The notes under the pieces were generated by a model. The model saw only the letters and a program-made list of their open reading frames with translations. It was not told the origin of the DNA and made no database searches. Below, in pieces: positions 44,987-53,525 of a stretch of DNA of 64,000 nucleotides. The stretch's first letter is position 1. Each line of letters starts with the position of its first letter. This DNA comes from Geodermatophilus poikilotrophus (lineage in GTDB: Bacteria; Actinomycetota; Actinomycetes; Mycobacteriales; Geodermatophilaceae): positions 248,001-312,000 of the forward strand of contig NZ_FOIE01000006.1 in assembly GCF_900111455.1 (NCBI RefSeq), written 5' to 3'. A program made the position numbers and the translations under genes.

Positions 44987-46021
44987 GTGACTCGTCCCCG
45001 CCCGCTGGTCCCGCGGGACGACCCCGCCGACAGCGTGCGGGTCGTCGGCGAGTTCGGCGTGATCGCCCGCGTGCTCGCGCGCTCCGGTACGGCCCGGGTC
45101 GCCGACGTCGGACCCGGTGACGACGCCGCCGTGCTCCGCGCCCCCGACGGCCGCGTGGTCGCGACCACGGACGTCCTCGTCGAGGGCCGGCACTTCCGGC
45201 GCGACTGGTCCTCGGCCGAGGACGTCGGGCACAAGGCGGCCGCGGCCAACCTCGCCGACGTCGCCGCGATGGGCGGGGTGACGACCGCGCTGCTGGTCGG
45301 GCTGGCCTGCCCGCCGGACACCCCGACGACGTGGCTGGAGGGCGTGGCCGCCGGACTGGCCGCGGAGTGCGCGCCGCTGGGGGCGGCCGTCGTCGGCGGC
45401 GACACGGTGTCGTCGGCCCCCGACAGCGGCGCCGTCGTCCTGTCGGTGACCGCGCTGGGCGACCTGGGGGGCCGGGCGCCGGTGCTGCGCTCGGGTGCCC
45501 GGCCGGGGGACGTGCTCGCCCTGGCCGGCCGGCTCGGCTGGTCGGCGTGCGGTCTGGCCGTGCTGCGGCGCGGGTTCACCAGCCCGGCCGCGGCGGTGGC
45601 CGCGCACCGCCGTCCGGCGCCGCCCTACGCCGCCGGGCCGGCCGCGGCCGACGCCGGTGCGACGGCGATGTGCGACGTCAGCGACGGGCTGCTGGCCGAC
45701 GCCGGGCACCTGGCCGAGGAGAGCGGCGTGCTCGTCGACGTCGACCGGGCGGCGCTGGTCCGGGCGACCCTGGAGCTGCCCGGCCCGCTGCAGCAGGTGG
45801 CGGCCGCCCTCGGCGGGGACCCGATGGCGTGGGTGCTGACCGGTGGGGAGGACCACGCGCTGCTGGCGACCTTCCCCGCCGGGTCCGCGCTGCCGGAGGG
45901 TTGGGTGCCGATCGGCACGGTGCACGCCGGGGGCGCCGGCGTGCGGGTCGACGGCGAACCGGCCGAGGCGGCGGCCGCGGCCGTCGGGGCGGAGGGGACC
46001 GGGCATGCGCACTTCCGCTGA
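44987..46021 (+). CDS. thiL: Thiamine-monophosphate kinase
   Basis: 344 residues. It phosphorylates TMP to thiamine diphosphate, the cofactor of acetolactate synthase. ADVGPGDDAAVL (metal site), TTDVLVEGRHF, KAAAANLADVAAMGG, VVGGDTVSS and MCDVSDGLLADAGHL are family motifs, with LTGGEDHALLATF near the C-terminus. GTG at 44987 with GGAGGGA upstream. The following acetyltransferase starts 17 nt inside its 3' end. Confidence 0.95.
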   Translation: MTRPRPLVPRDDPADSVRVVGEFGVIARVLARSGTARVADVGPGDDAAVLRAPDGRVVATTDVLVEGRHFRRDWSSAEDVGHKAAAANLADVAAMGGVTTALLVGLACPPDTPTTWLEGVAAGLAAECAPLGAAVVGGDTVSSAPDSGAVVLSVTALGDLGGRAPVLRSGARPGDVLALAGRLGWSACGLAVLRRGFTSPAAAVAAHRRPAPPYAAGPAAADAGATAMCDVSDGLLADAGHLAEESGVLVDVDRAALVRATLELPGPLQQVAAALGGDPMAWVLTGGEDHALLATFPAGSALPEGWVPIGTVHAGGAGVRVDGEPAEAAAAAVGAEGTGHAHFR

Positions 46022-46514
46022 GGCCCGGCTGGCCGACGGCCGCCCGGTCACGCTCCGGGCCGTGGCCTACGACGACCCGCTCGCCCGCGAGATGGTGGCC
46101 CGTGTGCAGCAGGAGTACGTGACCCGCTACGGCGGTCCCGACGAGGCGGTCGTCGACCCGGCCGAGTTCACCCCACCGGCCGGGCTGTTCCTCGTCGCCG
46201 AGGTGGACGGCGTCCCCGCGGGGTGCGGCGGCTGGCGGGTGCACGAGCCGGGCGTGGCCGAGGTCAAGCGCGTGTACGTGGCGCCCGGGTTCCGCCGGCA
46301 GGGCCTGGCGCAGCTGCTCATGGCCGCGCTCGAGGAGAGCGCGGCCGCGGCCGGCGCCCGGTCGGTGGTGCTGAACTCCGGGTCCCGGCAGCCGGAGGCG
46401 CTGGCGCTGTACGCCACCCTCGGCTACACCTCTGCACCCGGGTACGGCGTGTACGCCGGCCTGCCCGGGGCGGTGTTCCTGGGCAAGGGACTGGACGATG
46501 AGGAGGAGCGGTGA
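46005..46514 (+). CDS. GNAT-family N-acetyltransferase
   Basis: 169 residues. The central GNAT block is complete: VAEVKRVYVAPGFRRQGLAQLLMAALEE, with the RRQGLA acetyl-CoA loop, then VVLNSGSRQPEALALYATLGYT. The substrate is unknown. ATG at 46005 with GGAGGGG upstream, overlapping thiL by 17 nt and the kinase-like gene by 4 nt. In many actinobacteria ung follows thiL; here this gene and the next occupy that position. Confidence 0.87.
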   Translation: MRTSAEARLADGRPVTLRAVAYDDPLAREMVARVQQEYVTRYGGPDEAVVDPAEFTPPAGLFLVAEVDGVPAGCGGWRVHEPGVAEVKRVYVAPGFRRQGLAQLLMAALEESAAAAGARSVVLNSGSRQPEALALYATLGYTSAPGYGVYAGLPGAVFLGKGLDDEEER

Positions 46515-47143
46515 GCGGAGCCGGTGTGGTGACGATCTCGGCTTCCTACGGCGCGGGCGGTGACCAGGTCGGTCCGGCCGTCGCCGCGCACCTGGGCCTG
46601 GTCTTCCACGACCGGGCCATCCCCGCGCAGGTGGCCGGCCGGCTCGGCGTCCCGCTGGCCGAGGCGGAGGCCAACGACGAGACCGTCGCCCGTGGGCTGT
46701 GGCGCATCGTCGCCTCCCTCGGCAGCATGCCCGACCCGATGGGCGGCGTCGTCCCGGTGACCGAGCAGCTCGACGAGCGGACGTTCCGGCTGCAGACCGA
46801 GCGGGTGGTGCGCGAGATCGCCGACGGGCCGGGCGGGGTGGTCCTCGGCCGTGCCGCCGCGCTGGTGCTCGGCGACCGGCCCGGCACGCTGCACGTCCGC
46901 CTCGACGGCCCCGAGGAGCGGCGGCTCGACGCGGTCGTGGTGCGCACCGGGCGCCCGCGCGACGAGGTGCGGCGGGAGCTGCGGGCCAACGACGCGGCGC
47001 GGGAGGGGTACGTGCGGCGGTCCTACCGCGTCGACGCGACCTCGCCGCGCAGCTACCACCTGGTGATCGACAGCACGGCCCTGCCGTTGCAGACGGTCGT
47101 CGACCTCGTGGTCGACGCCGCCCGCGCCCGCGGCATCGGCTGA
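46511..47143 (+). CDS. Cytidylate kinase-like family protein
   Basis: 210 residues. The N-terminal VVTISASYGAGGDQVGPAVA is the P-loop variant of the cytidylate-kinase-like family. VFHDRAIPAQVAGRLG, GVVLGRAAALVLGDRP (base-side loop) and LRANDAAREGYVRRSY (lid) follow. True Cmk activity is not assured because members often lack CMP-specific residues. It is the last gene of the thiL operon and ends before a 16-bp palindrome. Confidence 0.82.
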   Translation: MSGAGVVTISASYGAGGDQVGPAVAAHLGLVFHDRAIPAQVAGRLGVPLAEAEANDETVARGLWRIVASLGSMPDPMGGVVPVTEQLDERTFRLQTERVVREIADGPGGVVLGRAAALVLGDRPGTLHVRLDGPEERRLDAVVVRTGRPRDEVRRELRANDAAREGYVRRSYRVDATSPRSYHLVIDSTALPLQTVVDLVVDAARARGIG

Positions 47144-47193
47144 GGTCCTCGCCTCGCCGGGGACAAGCGGGGGGCAGCCGGCCCGGGACGCGA

Positions 47194-47227
47194 CGGAGCC
47201 CGGAGGTCCGAGGACCTCCGGGCTCCG
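47194..47227. terminator. Palindromic terminator between thiL operon and rpmB
   Basis: CGGAGCCCGGAGGTCC (47194-47209) and its complement (47212-47227) form a long stem closed by a tiny loop after fraying. Lying between convergent transcripts, it can serve both. Confidence 0.65.
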
Positions 47228-47238
47228 TGTGGCGTTCG

Positions 47239-47342
47239 GCCCCTGCAGGGTCCCGCCGCGAGCTCGCGGGTGGCGAGAGCAGGGCCGGCCCCGCGTCAGG
47301 GTCCCGGCCCGAGCTCGCGAGGGCTGGGGGGACGCGGGGTCC
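47239..47342 (-). repeat. Stop-linked covarying hairpin, copy F with trailing half (after rpmB)
   Basis: On the minus strand GG-A-CCCCGCGTC (47342-47331) pairs with GACGCGGGGCC (47297-47287), with CGGGACCCT just before the 3' arm. It starts 4 nt beyond the rpmB stop. A second unit follows (GGCCCTGC ... GCGAGCTCGCGGCGGGACCCTGCAGGGGCC, to 47239), again resembling a partial copy. The same stem sequence is used by the copy after sepIVA. Confidence 0.68.
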
Positions 47343-47346
47343 TTCG

Positions 47347-47538
47347 TCAGGCGCGCACGACCTTGCCCGCCCGGATGCACGAGGTGCAGGCGTTGATGCG
47401 GCGACGGTTGCCCGGGGCGACGAGCGCCCGCACGGACTGGATGTTCGGGTTCCAACGGCGCGGCGTGCGGCGGTGCGAGTGCGACACCGACATACCGAAA
47501 CCGGGCCCCTTGCCACAGACATCGCACACGGCAGCCAC
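47347..47538 (-). CDS. rpmB: Ribosomal protein bL28
   Basis: 63 residues. MAAVCDVCGKGPGFGMSVSHSHRRT and RWNPNIQ are typical L28. Two CxxC pairs (CDVC near 5-8, CTSC near 51-54) mark the zinc-binding C+ form. ATG at 47538, with GGGAGTG upstream. It is divergent from the DAK gene. Confidence 0.97.
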   Translation of the reverse strand: MAAVCDVCGKGPGFGMSVSHSHRRTPRRWNPNIQSVRALVAPGNRRRINACTSCIRAGKVVRA

Positions 47539-47700
47539 GGTGGATCACTCCCAGAGATTCGTTTCACGGACGGCGGCACGCCGACGCGCCCGCACACAGA
47601 CCAACGGAGAGTCTAGCCGTTCCCCGGCGGCGACGTCGCGGAGGGCGGCCGGAGCGCGCCCGGGCCCCGTTGCGCGCCCGGCGCCGTCGGTCCGCGTGGG

Positions 47701-47706
47701 TACCCT
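47701..47706 (+). promoter_or_regulatory. -10 hexamer TACCCT of the DAK-recG operon
   Basis: TACCCT lies 6 nt before the GTG at 47713, consistent with a leaderless transcript for DAK, recG, rsmD and coaD. Confidence 0.48.
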
Positions 47707-47712
47707 CCGGCC

Positions 47713-49341
47713 GTGCTGCCGGCGCTCGACGACGCCGCGGTCGGCCAGTGGTGCCGGGCCGCGGTCGCCGTGCTGTCCGCGGCGCGGGGCCGCCTCGACG
47801 ACCTCAACGTCTTCCCCGTGCCCGACGGCGACACCGGGACCAACCTGCTGGCCACCGCCGAGGCCGCCCTGGCCACGCTCGACGAGGCCGGTCCCGACCG
47901 GGCCGAGCCGGCCTGGGCGCTCGTGGCCCGCGGTGCCGTGCTGGGCGCCCGCGGCAACTCCGGCACCATCCTCGCCCAGCTGTGGCGCGGGCTGGCCGAC
48001 CAGCTGGCGGGCCAGCCCCCGGCCGACGGGCCCACCCTCGCCGCCGCGCTGCAGAAGGCCGCCGACAGCGCCTACGGCGCCGTCGCCGACCCGGAGGAGG
48101 GGACGTTCCTCACGGTGGCGCGGGCCGGCGGTGAGGCGGCGGTCGCCGCGGTCGCCGGCGGGCACACCGGCCTGGGCGAGGTGGTGCGGGCCGCGGCGGA
48201 CGGCGCCCGTGCCGCCCTCGAGGCGACGCCGGGACAGCTGGCCGCGCTGCGCGACGCAGGCGTGGTCGACGCAGGGGGAGCGGGGCTGTGCCTGGTCCTC
48301 GACGCCCTGGTCGCCACGGTGACCGGTGCCGAGCCCGACCGCCCGCCGCTGGTCCGCCGGGCCGAGCGCGGCCTGCACGCCGGGCACCACCACGGGCACG
48401 ACCCCGGCGACCTGCCCCACCAGCCGCCCGCCGGCCCGGGCAGCGAGGTGCAGTACCTGCTCGCCGACAGCGACGAGGTCGCCGTGGCCAAGCTGCAGGA
48501 CCGGCTGGCCGCCCTCGGCGACAGCCTGGTGGTCGTCGGCGTCGACACCCCCGGCGGGCGCGAGTGGAACGTGCACGTGCACGTCGGCGACGTCGGCGCG
48601 GCCATCGAGGCCGGCATCGAGGCCGGCCGGCCGTACCGCATCTCGGTGACCCCGCTGGCCCCGGTGCGGGCGCCGGCGCCGGCCCCCGGCGCGCGTGCGG
48701 TCGTCGCGATCGTCCCCGGTGGCGGGCTCGCCGAGCTGTTCACCGACGAGGGCGCCACCGTCGTCCCCTGCGGCCCCGGCGGCGTGGCCGAGGACGACGT
48801 GCTCGCCGCGGTCCTGGGGTCCGGCGCGGCCGGCGTCGTCGTGCTGCCCAACGACCCGACCCTCACCGCCCTGGCCTCCCGCGCCGCCGAGCGCGCCCGC
48901 GAGGAGGGGCGCGACGTCGCGGTCGTCCCCACCCGCTCGCCGGTGCAGGGCCTCGCGGCGCTCGCCGTCGCCGACCCCTCCCGGCGCTTCGGCGACGACA
49001 TCGTCACGATGGCCGAGGCGGCCGCGGCCACCCGCTGGGCCGAGGTCGCCGTCGCCGAGCACGAGGCGCTGACCAGCGCCGGCCGCTGCGCGCCCGGCGA
49101 CGTGCTGGGCTCGGCGGAGGGCGACGTCCTGCTCATCGGCAGGGAGCCGGCCGCGGTCGCCTGCGAGCTGCTCGACCGCATGCTCTCCGCCGGCGGGGAG
49201 CTGGTCACCGTCGTCGCCGGCTCCGACACCGACCTCGCCGACGCCGTCTGCGCGCACGTGGCGGGGGTGCACCCGACCGTCGAGGTGACCCGCTACGACG
49301 GCGCACCCGAGGGGGTCCGGCTGCAGGTGGGGGTGGAGTAG
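47713..49341 (+). CDS. DAK2-domain (FakA-like) protein
   Basis: 542 residues. The N-terminal DhaL/DAK2 domain has NVFPVPDGDTGTNLL (Mg/ATP Asp residues) and ARGNSGTILAQLWRGLAD. The C-terminal half contains GGREWNVHVHV and VVAIVPGGGLAELF, the FakA/YloV pattern. FakA-type proteins phosphorylate fatty acids held by FakB; that role here is inferred. A His-rich stretch (HAGHHHGHD, near residue 220) in the middle may bind metal or be a linker. The stop TAG overlaps the recG GTG (TAGTG), as is common for this pair. Confidence 0.86.
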   Translation: MLPALDDAAVGQWCRAAVAVLSAARGRLDDLNVFPVPDGDTGTNLLATAEAALATLDEAGPDRAEPAWALVARGAVLGARGNSGTILAQLWRGLADQLAGQPPADGPTLAAALQKAADSAYGAVADPEEGTFLTVARAGGEAAVAAVAGGHTGLGEVVRAAADGARAALEATPGQLAALRDAGVVDAGGAGLCLVLDALVATVTGAEPDRPPLVRRAERGLHAGHHHGHDPGDLPHQPPAGPGSEVQYLLADSDEVAVAKLQDRLAALGDSLVVVGVDTPGGREWNVHVHVGDVGAAIEAGIEAGRPYRISVTPLAPVRAPAPAPGARAVVAIVPGGGLAELFTDEGATVVPCGPGGVAEDDVLAAVLGSGAAGVVVLPNDPTLTALASRAAERAREEGRDVAVVPTRSPVQGLAALAVADPSRRFGDDIVTMAEAAAATRWAEVAVAEHEALTSAGRCAPGDVLGSAEGDVLLIGREPAAVACELLDRMLSAGGELVTVVAGSDTDLADAVCAHVAGVHPTVEVTRYDGAPEGVRLQVGVE

Positions 49342-51521
49342 TGGCCGTCGACATGGCCACCCGGCTGGACCGGGTGCTCGGCGCCAAGACCGCCAAGGCG
49401 ATGGCCGAGCAGCTCGAGCTGTACACGGTGCGCGACCTGCTGCGGCACTACCCGCGCCGGTACGCCAAGCGCGGGGAGATGACCCGCCTCGACGACCTCC
49501 AGGTCGGCGACCGGGTGACCGTGCTGGCCCAGGTGCGCAAGGTGGCCACGCGGAAGATGCGCAACCGCCCGGGCACCCTCACCGAGGTCACCGTGGGCGA
49601 CGGCGCGGGGTCCATGCAGCTGGTCTTCTTCAACCGCAGGCACGCGAACCTGCGCGAGGGGGCCTGGGGGCTGTTCGCCGGCACCGTCGGCGAGTACCGC
49701 AGGAGCAAGCAGTTCGCCCACCCGGACTGCCACCTCATCACCGGGGACGACGACACGGACTGGGCCCGCGCGCTCATCCCGATCTACCCGGCGAGCAAGG
49801 ACGTCTCCAGCTGGGTCATCCAGAAGTCGGTCCGGCTGCTGCTCGACGCCTCCGGCGGCTTCGGCTTCGTCGAGGACCCGCTGCCCGAGGAGCTGCGCAC
49901 CCGGCACGGGCTGCCCAGCCTGGCGGCGGCGCTGCTCGACATCCACCGGCCCACCTCCGACGATGACGTCGAGCGGGCCGGGTACCGGCTCAAGTGGGAC
50001 GAGGCGCTCACCCTCCAGCTGACCCTCGCCGCCCGCCGCCGCGCCGCCGCGCTGGAGCCCGGGATCGCCCGGCCGCGACGCCCCGGGGGCCTGCTGGACG
50101 CCGTCGACGCGGCCCTGCCGTTCGCGCTCACCGACGGCCAGTGCGCGGTGGGGGAGGAGCTCGCCGCCGAGCTGGCCCGCGAGCAGCCCATGCACCGGCT
50201 GCTGCAGGGCGAGGTCGGCGCCGGCAAGACCGTCGTCGCGCTGCGCGCCATGGCCCAGGTCGTCGACGCCGGCGGCCAGGCCGCGCTGCTGGCCCCCACC
50301 GAGGTGCTCGCCGCCCAGCACGCGCGCAGCATCGGCGCGATGCTCGGCCCGCTGGGTCGCGCCGGCGAGCTGGACGGCGACCCGGCCGGCACCCGCGTGG
50401 TGCTGCTCACCGGCTCGCAGAAGGCCGCTGCGCGCCGGCAGGGCCGCGCCGCGGTGGCCGACGGCAGCGCCGGCATCGTCGTCGGCACGCACGCGCTGCT
50501 GCAGGAGGGCGTGGACTTCGCGGACCTCGGCCTGGTCGTCATCGACGAGCAGCACCGCTTCGGCGTCGAGCAGCGCGACGCGCTGCGGGCCAAGGGCAAC
50601 CGGCCCCCGCACGTGCTGGTGATGACCGCGACGCCGATCCCGCGGACGGTCGCGATGACCGTCTACGGCGACCTGGAGACCTCCACGCTGCGCCAGCTGC
50701 CGGGCGGGCGCGGCGGGGTGGCCAGCTCGGTGGTCCCGGTCCGCGACAAGCCGGCCTGGCTCGACCGCGCCTGGGAGCGGCTGCGCGAGGAGGTCGCCGC
50801 CGGCCGGCAGGCCTACGTCGTCTGCCCGCGCATCGGTGAGGACGCCGCCACCGAGGAGGAGCCCGACGACGCCGACGGTGCCCCGGCCGGGGAGGGCTCG
50901 GACCGCCGTCCGCCGCTGGCCGTCCTCGACGTGGCCGAGGATTTGCGCGCCGGGCCGCTGGCCGGGCTGCGCCTGGAGGTGCTGCACGGCCGGATGACCC
51001 CGGAGGACAAGGAGGCGCGGATGCGCGCCTTCGCCGCGGGGGAGGTCGACGTCCTGGTCGCCACCACCGTCGTCGAGGTCGGCGTCGACGTGCCCAACGC
51101 CACCGTGATGGTCGTGATGGACGCCGACCGCTTCGGCGTCAGCCAGCTCCACCAGCTGCGCGGCCGGGTGGCCCGTGGCAGGCACCAGGGCCTGTGCCTG
51201 CTGGTCTCCGAGGCGTCTGCGCCCTCGGCCACCGGGCAGCGGCTGGCTGCGGTGGCCGGCACCTCCGACGGGTTCGAGCTGGCCCGGCTGGACCTGGAGA
51301 CCCGCCGCGAGGGCGACGTGCTGGGTGCCGCGCAGTCCGGCCGCCGCTCGGGCATCAGGATGCTCTCCCTGCTGGAGGACGAGCAGCTCATCGCCGAGGC
51401 CCGCACGGAGGCCACCGCGCTGCTGGCCACCGACCGCGGGCTGGCCGACTTCCCGGGTCTGGCGGTGGAGGTGGCCGCGCTGGCCACCGACGAGCGCGCG
51501 GAGTACCTGGAGAAGGCGTGA
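49341..51521 (+). CDS. recG: ATP-dependent DNA helicase RecG
   Basis: 726 residues. The N-terminal wedge/OB domain is followed by the helicase core: LLQGEVGAGKTVVAL (Walker A), VVIDEQHRFGVEQRD (DExH), VMTATPIPRT, and VEVGVDVPNATVMVVMDADRFG with QLRGRVARG (motif VI). It remodels stalled forks and Holliday junctions. An acidic insertion (TEEEPDDADGAPAGEG) sits between helicase motifs. Starts at GTG 49341 in the DAK stop; a Met four codons later is an alternative. Confidence 0.97.
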   Translation: MAVDMATRLDRVLGAKTAKAMAEQLELYTVRDLLRHYPRRYAKRGEMTRLDDLQVGDRVTVLAQVRKVATRKMRNRPGTLTEVTVGDGAGSMQLVFFNRRHANLREGAWGLFAGTVGEYRRSKQFAHPDCHLITGDDDTDWARALIPIYPASKDVSSWVIQKSVRLLLDASGGFGFVEDPLPEELRTRHGLPSLAAALLDIHRPTSDDDVERAGYRLKWDEALTLQLTLAARRRAAALEPGIARPRRPGGLLDAVDAALPFALTDGQCAVGEELAAELAREQPMHRLLQGEVGAGKTVVALRAMAQVVDAGGQAALLAPTEVLAAQHARSIGAMLGPLGRAGELDGDPAGTRVVLLTGSQKAAARRQGRAAVADGSAGIVVGTHALLQEGVDFADLGLVVIDEQHRFGVEQRDALRAKGNRPPHVLVMTATPIPRTVAMTVYGDLETSTLRQLPGGRGGVASSVVPVRDKPAWLDRAWERLREEVAAGRQAYVVCPRIGEDAATEEEPDDADGAPAGEGSDRRPPLAVLDVAEDLRAGPLAGLRLEVLHGRMTPEDKEARMRAFAAGEVDVLVATTVVEVGVDVPNATVMVVMDADRFGVSQLHQLRGRVARGRHQGLCLLVSEASAPSATGQRLAAVAGTSDGFELARLDLETRREGDVLGAAQSGRRSGIRMLSLLEDEQLIAEARTEATALLATDRGLADFPGLAVEVAALATDERAEYLEKA

Positions 51522-52072
51522 CGCGGCTGATCGCAGGTGTGGCCGGCGGGCGGCGGTTGACGGTGCCCCCGTCGGGGGTGCGGCCCACCCGCGACCGTGC
51601 CCGGGAGGGGTTGTTCAACAGCCTGGGCACCCTGCTGGACCTCGACGGCGCCGCGGTCCTGGACCTCTACGCCGGGTCCGGGGCGCTGGGGTTGGAGGCG
51701 CTCAGCCGCGGCGCGTCCCGGGTGGTGTTCGTCGAGAACGGCCCGCGGGTGCTGCCGGTGCTGCGGGCCAACCTCGAGGCGGTCGGCCTGCCCGGCGGGC
51801 GCATCGTGTCCGGCTCGGTGCCCTCCGTTGTCGCCGGGCCGCCGCCGGCCCGTTTCGACCTCGTCCTCGCCGATCCGCCCTACGCCACGCCGCTGCCCGA
51901 GGTCCTCGGCGTGCTGGCGGCGCTGCTCAGCGGGGAGTGGCTGGCCGAGGGCGCGGTCGTCGTGGTCGAGCGCTCCAGCCGCGAGGCGCCCTTCGAGTGG
52001 CCGACACCCCTGCGCGGACTGCGCGACCGTCGCTACGGCGAGGCCGTGCTCCGGTACGGTCGCTGTCCGTGA
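51518..52072 (+). CDS. rsmD: 16S rRNA (guanine966-N2)-methyltransferase
   Basis: 184 residues, N6/N2-MTase of the RsmD family. SAM site VLDLYAGSGALGLEALSRGA, catalytic DPPY in LVLADPPYATPL, and the N-terminal GGRRLTVPPSGVRPTRDRAREGLFN. It methylates G966 of 16S rRNA (E. coli numbering). It starts in the recG stop, and its own stop overlaps the coaD GTG. Confidence 0.95.
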   Translation: MTRLIAGVAGGRRLTVPPSGVRPTRDRAREGLFNSLGTLLDLDGAAVLDLYAGSGALGLEALSRGASRVVFVENGPRVLPVLRANLEAVGLPGGRIVSGSVPSVVAGPPPARFDLVLADPPYATPLPEVLGVLAALLSGEWLAEGAVVVVERSSREAPFEWPTPLRGLRDRRYGEAVLRYGRCP

Positions 52073-52551
52073 GGCGAGCGGTCTGCCCCGGGTCGTTCGA
52101 CCCCGTGACGAACGGCCACGTCGACGTCGTCAGCCGGGCTGCGGCCCTGTACGACGAACTGGTCGTCGCCGTCCTGGTGAACCCCGGCAAGGCCGGGCTG
52201 TTCACCGTCGACGAGCGCATCGCGCTGCTGCGCGACGCGCTCGTCGACGTGCCCAACGTGGTCGTCGACAGCTTCCAGGGCCTGCTCGTCGACTACTGCC
52301 GCAGCAACGACATCCCGGTGATCGTCAAGGGGCTGCGCGCGGTCAGCGACTTCGAGTACGAGCTGCAGATGGCGCAGATGAACCGCGAGCTGGCCGGGGT
52401 GGAGACGCTCTTCGTGCCCACGGCCCCGCAGGTCGGCCACCTGTCCTCCAGTCTGGTCAAGCAGATCGCCACCTTCGGCGGCGACGTCTCGGGGCTGGTG
52501 CCCAAGGCCGTGCACGAGCGGCTCACCGCGCACCGGGAGCAGGGCACGTGA
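52069..52551 (+). CDS. coaD: Phosphopantetheine adenylyltransferase
   Basis: 160 residues. It transfers AMP to 4'-phosphopantetheine in CoA synthesis. CPGSFDPVTNGHVDVV holds the nucleotidyltransferase (T/HxGH) site. VIVKGLRAVSDFEYELQMAQMN and HLSSSLVKQIATFGGDV carry substrate and allosteric residues. Length is typical. Fourth gene of the DAK-recG-rsmD-coaD operon, with 4-nt overlaps throughout. Confidence 0.97.
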   Translation: MRRAVCPGSFDPVTNGHVDVVSRAAALYDELVVAVLVNPGKAGLFTVDERIALLRDALVDVPNVVVDSFQGLLVDYCRSNDIPVIVKGLRAVSDFEYELQMAQMNRELAGVETLFVPTAPQVGHLSSSLVKQIATFGGDVSGLVPKAVHERLTAHREQGT

Positions 52552-52624
52552 CCGGGCTCGCGAGGTCGTGCGAGGACACCGCACCGCCGGTCGCGGCCCC
52601 GACGAGCGCCGGTGAGGAGGAGAT

Positions 52625-53314
52625 GTGACCGAGGTCGTCTACCGGCTGTACGAGACCGTCGACGAGCTCAGCAGCGTCATCGAGAACGCGCGCAGCGTGC
52701 CGATGTCCGGCGGCTCCTGCATGGTCCCCCGCGACGTCGTGCTCGACCTGCTGGACGACCTCCGCGAGAACCTGCCGGCCGAGGTGCACAAGGCCGGCGC
52801 GATCGTCGAGCAGCGCACCGAGATCCTCCAGCAGGCGCAGGCCGAGGCCGAACGGCTGACCGGCCGCACCCGCAGCGAGACCGAGCAGGTGGTCGGCGCG
52901 GCCCGGCGGCAGCGCGAGGAGATCCTCGGCACGGCCCGTCGGCAGCGCGACGACCTGCTGGCCCGCGCCCAGGCCGAGGCCGAGGACCTGCTCGCCCGCG
53001 CCGAGGAGGAGGCCGAGCAGGTCGCCGAGGAGGCCCGCCGGCAGTACGAGGCACTGATCGCCGACGCCCAGGCCCAGCAGGCCGAGATCCTGGCGGCCGC
53101 GCAGGCCGAGCACGAGCGGCTGATCAGCGAGACGGAGGTCTACCGGGGCGCGGTCGACCGCGCCGACGAGCTCGGGGCGCAGACCGCCGCGGACGTCGCC
53201 CGGATGCGCACCGAGGTCGACGAGTACGTCGACACCCGGCTCGCCGACTTCGGCGGCACCCTGGAGCGGATGCTGCGCTCGGTGGAGAAGGCACGCGCCA
53301 ACCTCCGCGATTGA
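52625..53314 (+). CDS. sepIVA: SepIVA-like DivIVA-family coiled-coil protein
   Basis: 229 residues. A short N-terminal globular part (YRLYETVDELSSVIENARSV, then VPRDVVLDLLDDLRENLP) is followed by a long Ala/Glu/Arg/Gln coiled coil (residues 70-180) with heptad-like QAEAERL and RRQREEIL units. It ends in VDEYVDTRLADFGGTLERML. This matches mycobacterial SepIVA (Rv2927c/MSMEG_2416), a septum and cell-elongation factor, in both sequence style and position beside coaD and yceD. GTG at 52625 after GAGGAGGAGAT. The copy-G hairpin begins one base after its stop. Confidence 0.88.
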   Translation: MTEVVYRLYETVDELSSVIENARSVPMSGGSCMVPRDVVLDLLDDLRENLPAEVHKAGAIVEQRTEILQQAQAEAERLTGRTRSETEQVVGAARRQREEILGTARRQRDDLLARAQAEAEDLLARAEEEAEQVAEEARRQYEALIADAQAQQAEILAAAQAEHERLISETEVYRGAVDRADELGAQTAADVARMRTEVDEYVDTRLADFGGTLERMLRSVEKARANLRD

Positions 53315-53315
53315 G

Positions 53316-53388
53316 GGACCCCGCGTCCCCCGCAGGCCCGGGACGGGGCCGTGACTCGGGGCCGTCCGGGGGGTCTCGACGCGGGGCC
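53316..53388 (+). repeat. Stop-linked covarying hairpin, copy G (after sepIVA)
   Basis: GG-A-CCCCGCGTC (53316-53327) pairs with GACGCGGGGCC (53378-53388). The stem is the same as copy F. The loop is more diverged and lacks a clean CGGGACCCT. The region up to 53465 holds no gene. Confidence 0.62.
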
Positions 53389-53465
53389 GCCCGGACCGTC
53401 ACCACGCCGGGGGCGGTGCCCTGCAGGGGCTCCTCCGGGCCGGACGGGCCGCGTCGCGCATCGGG

Positions 53466-53471
53466 TAGGCT
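53466..53471 (+). promoter_or_regulatory. -10-like TAGGCT of the yceD-rpmF operon
   Basis: TAGGCT lies 54 nt before the yceD ATG, so this transcript would have a leader of about 45 nt rather than being leaderless. The -35 side is not clear. Confidence 0.4.
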
Positions 53472-53525
53472 GGGTACCTGGTCCGACCGCCGGAGGTCCC
53501 CGCACCCCGGCCGGGCCTCCCCCCG

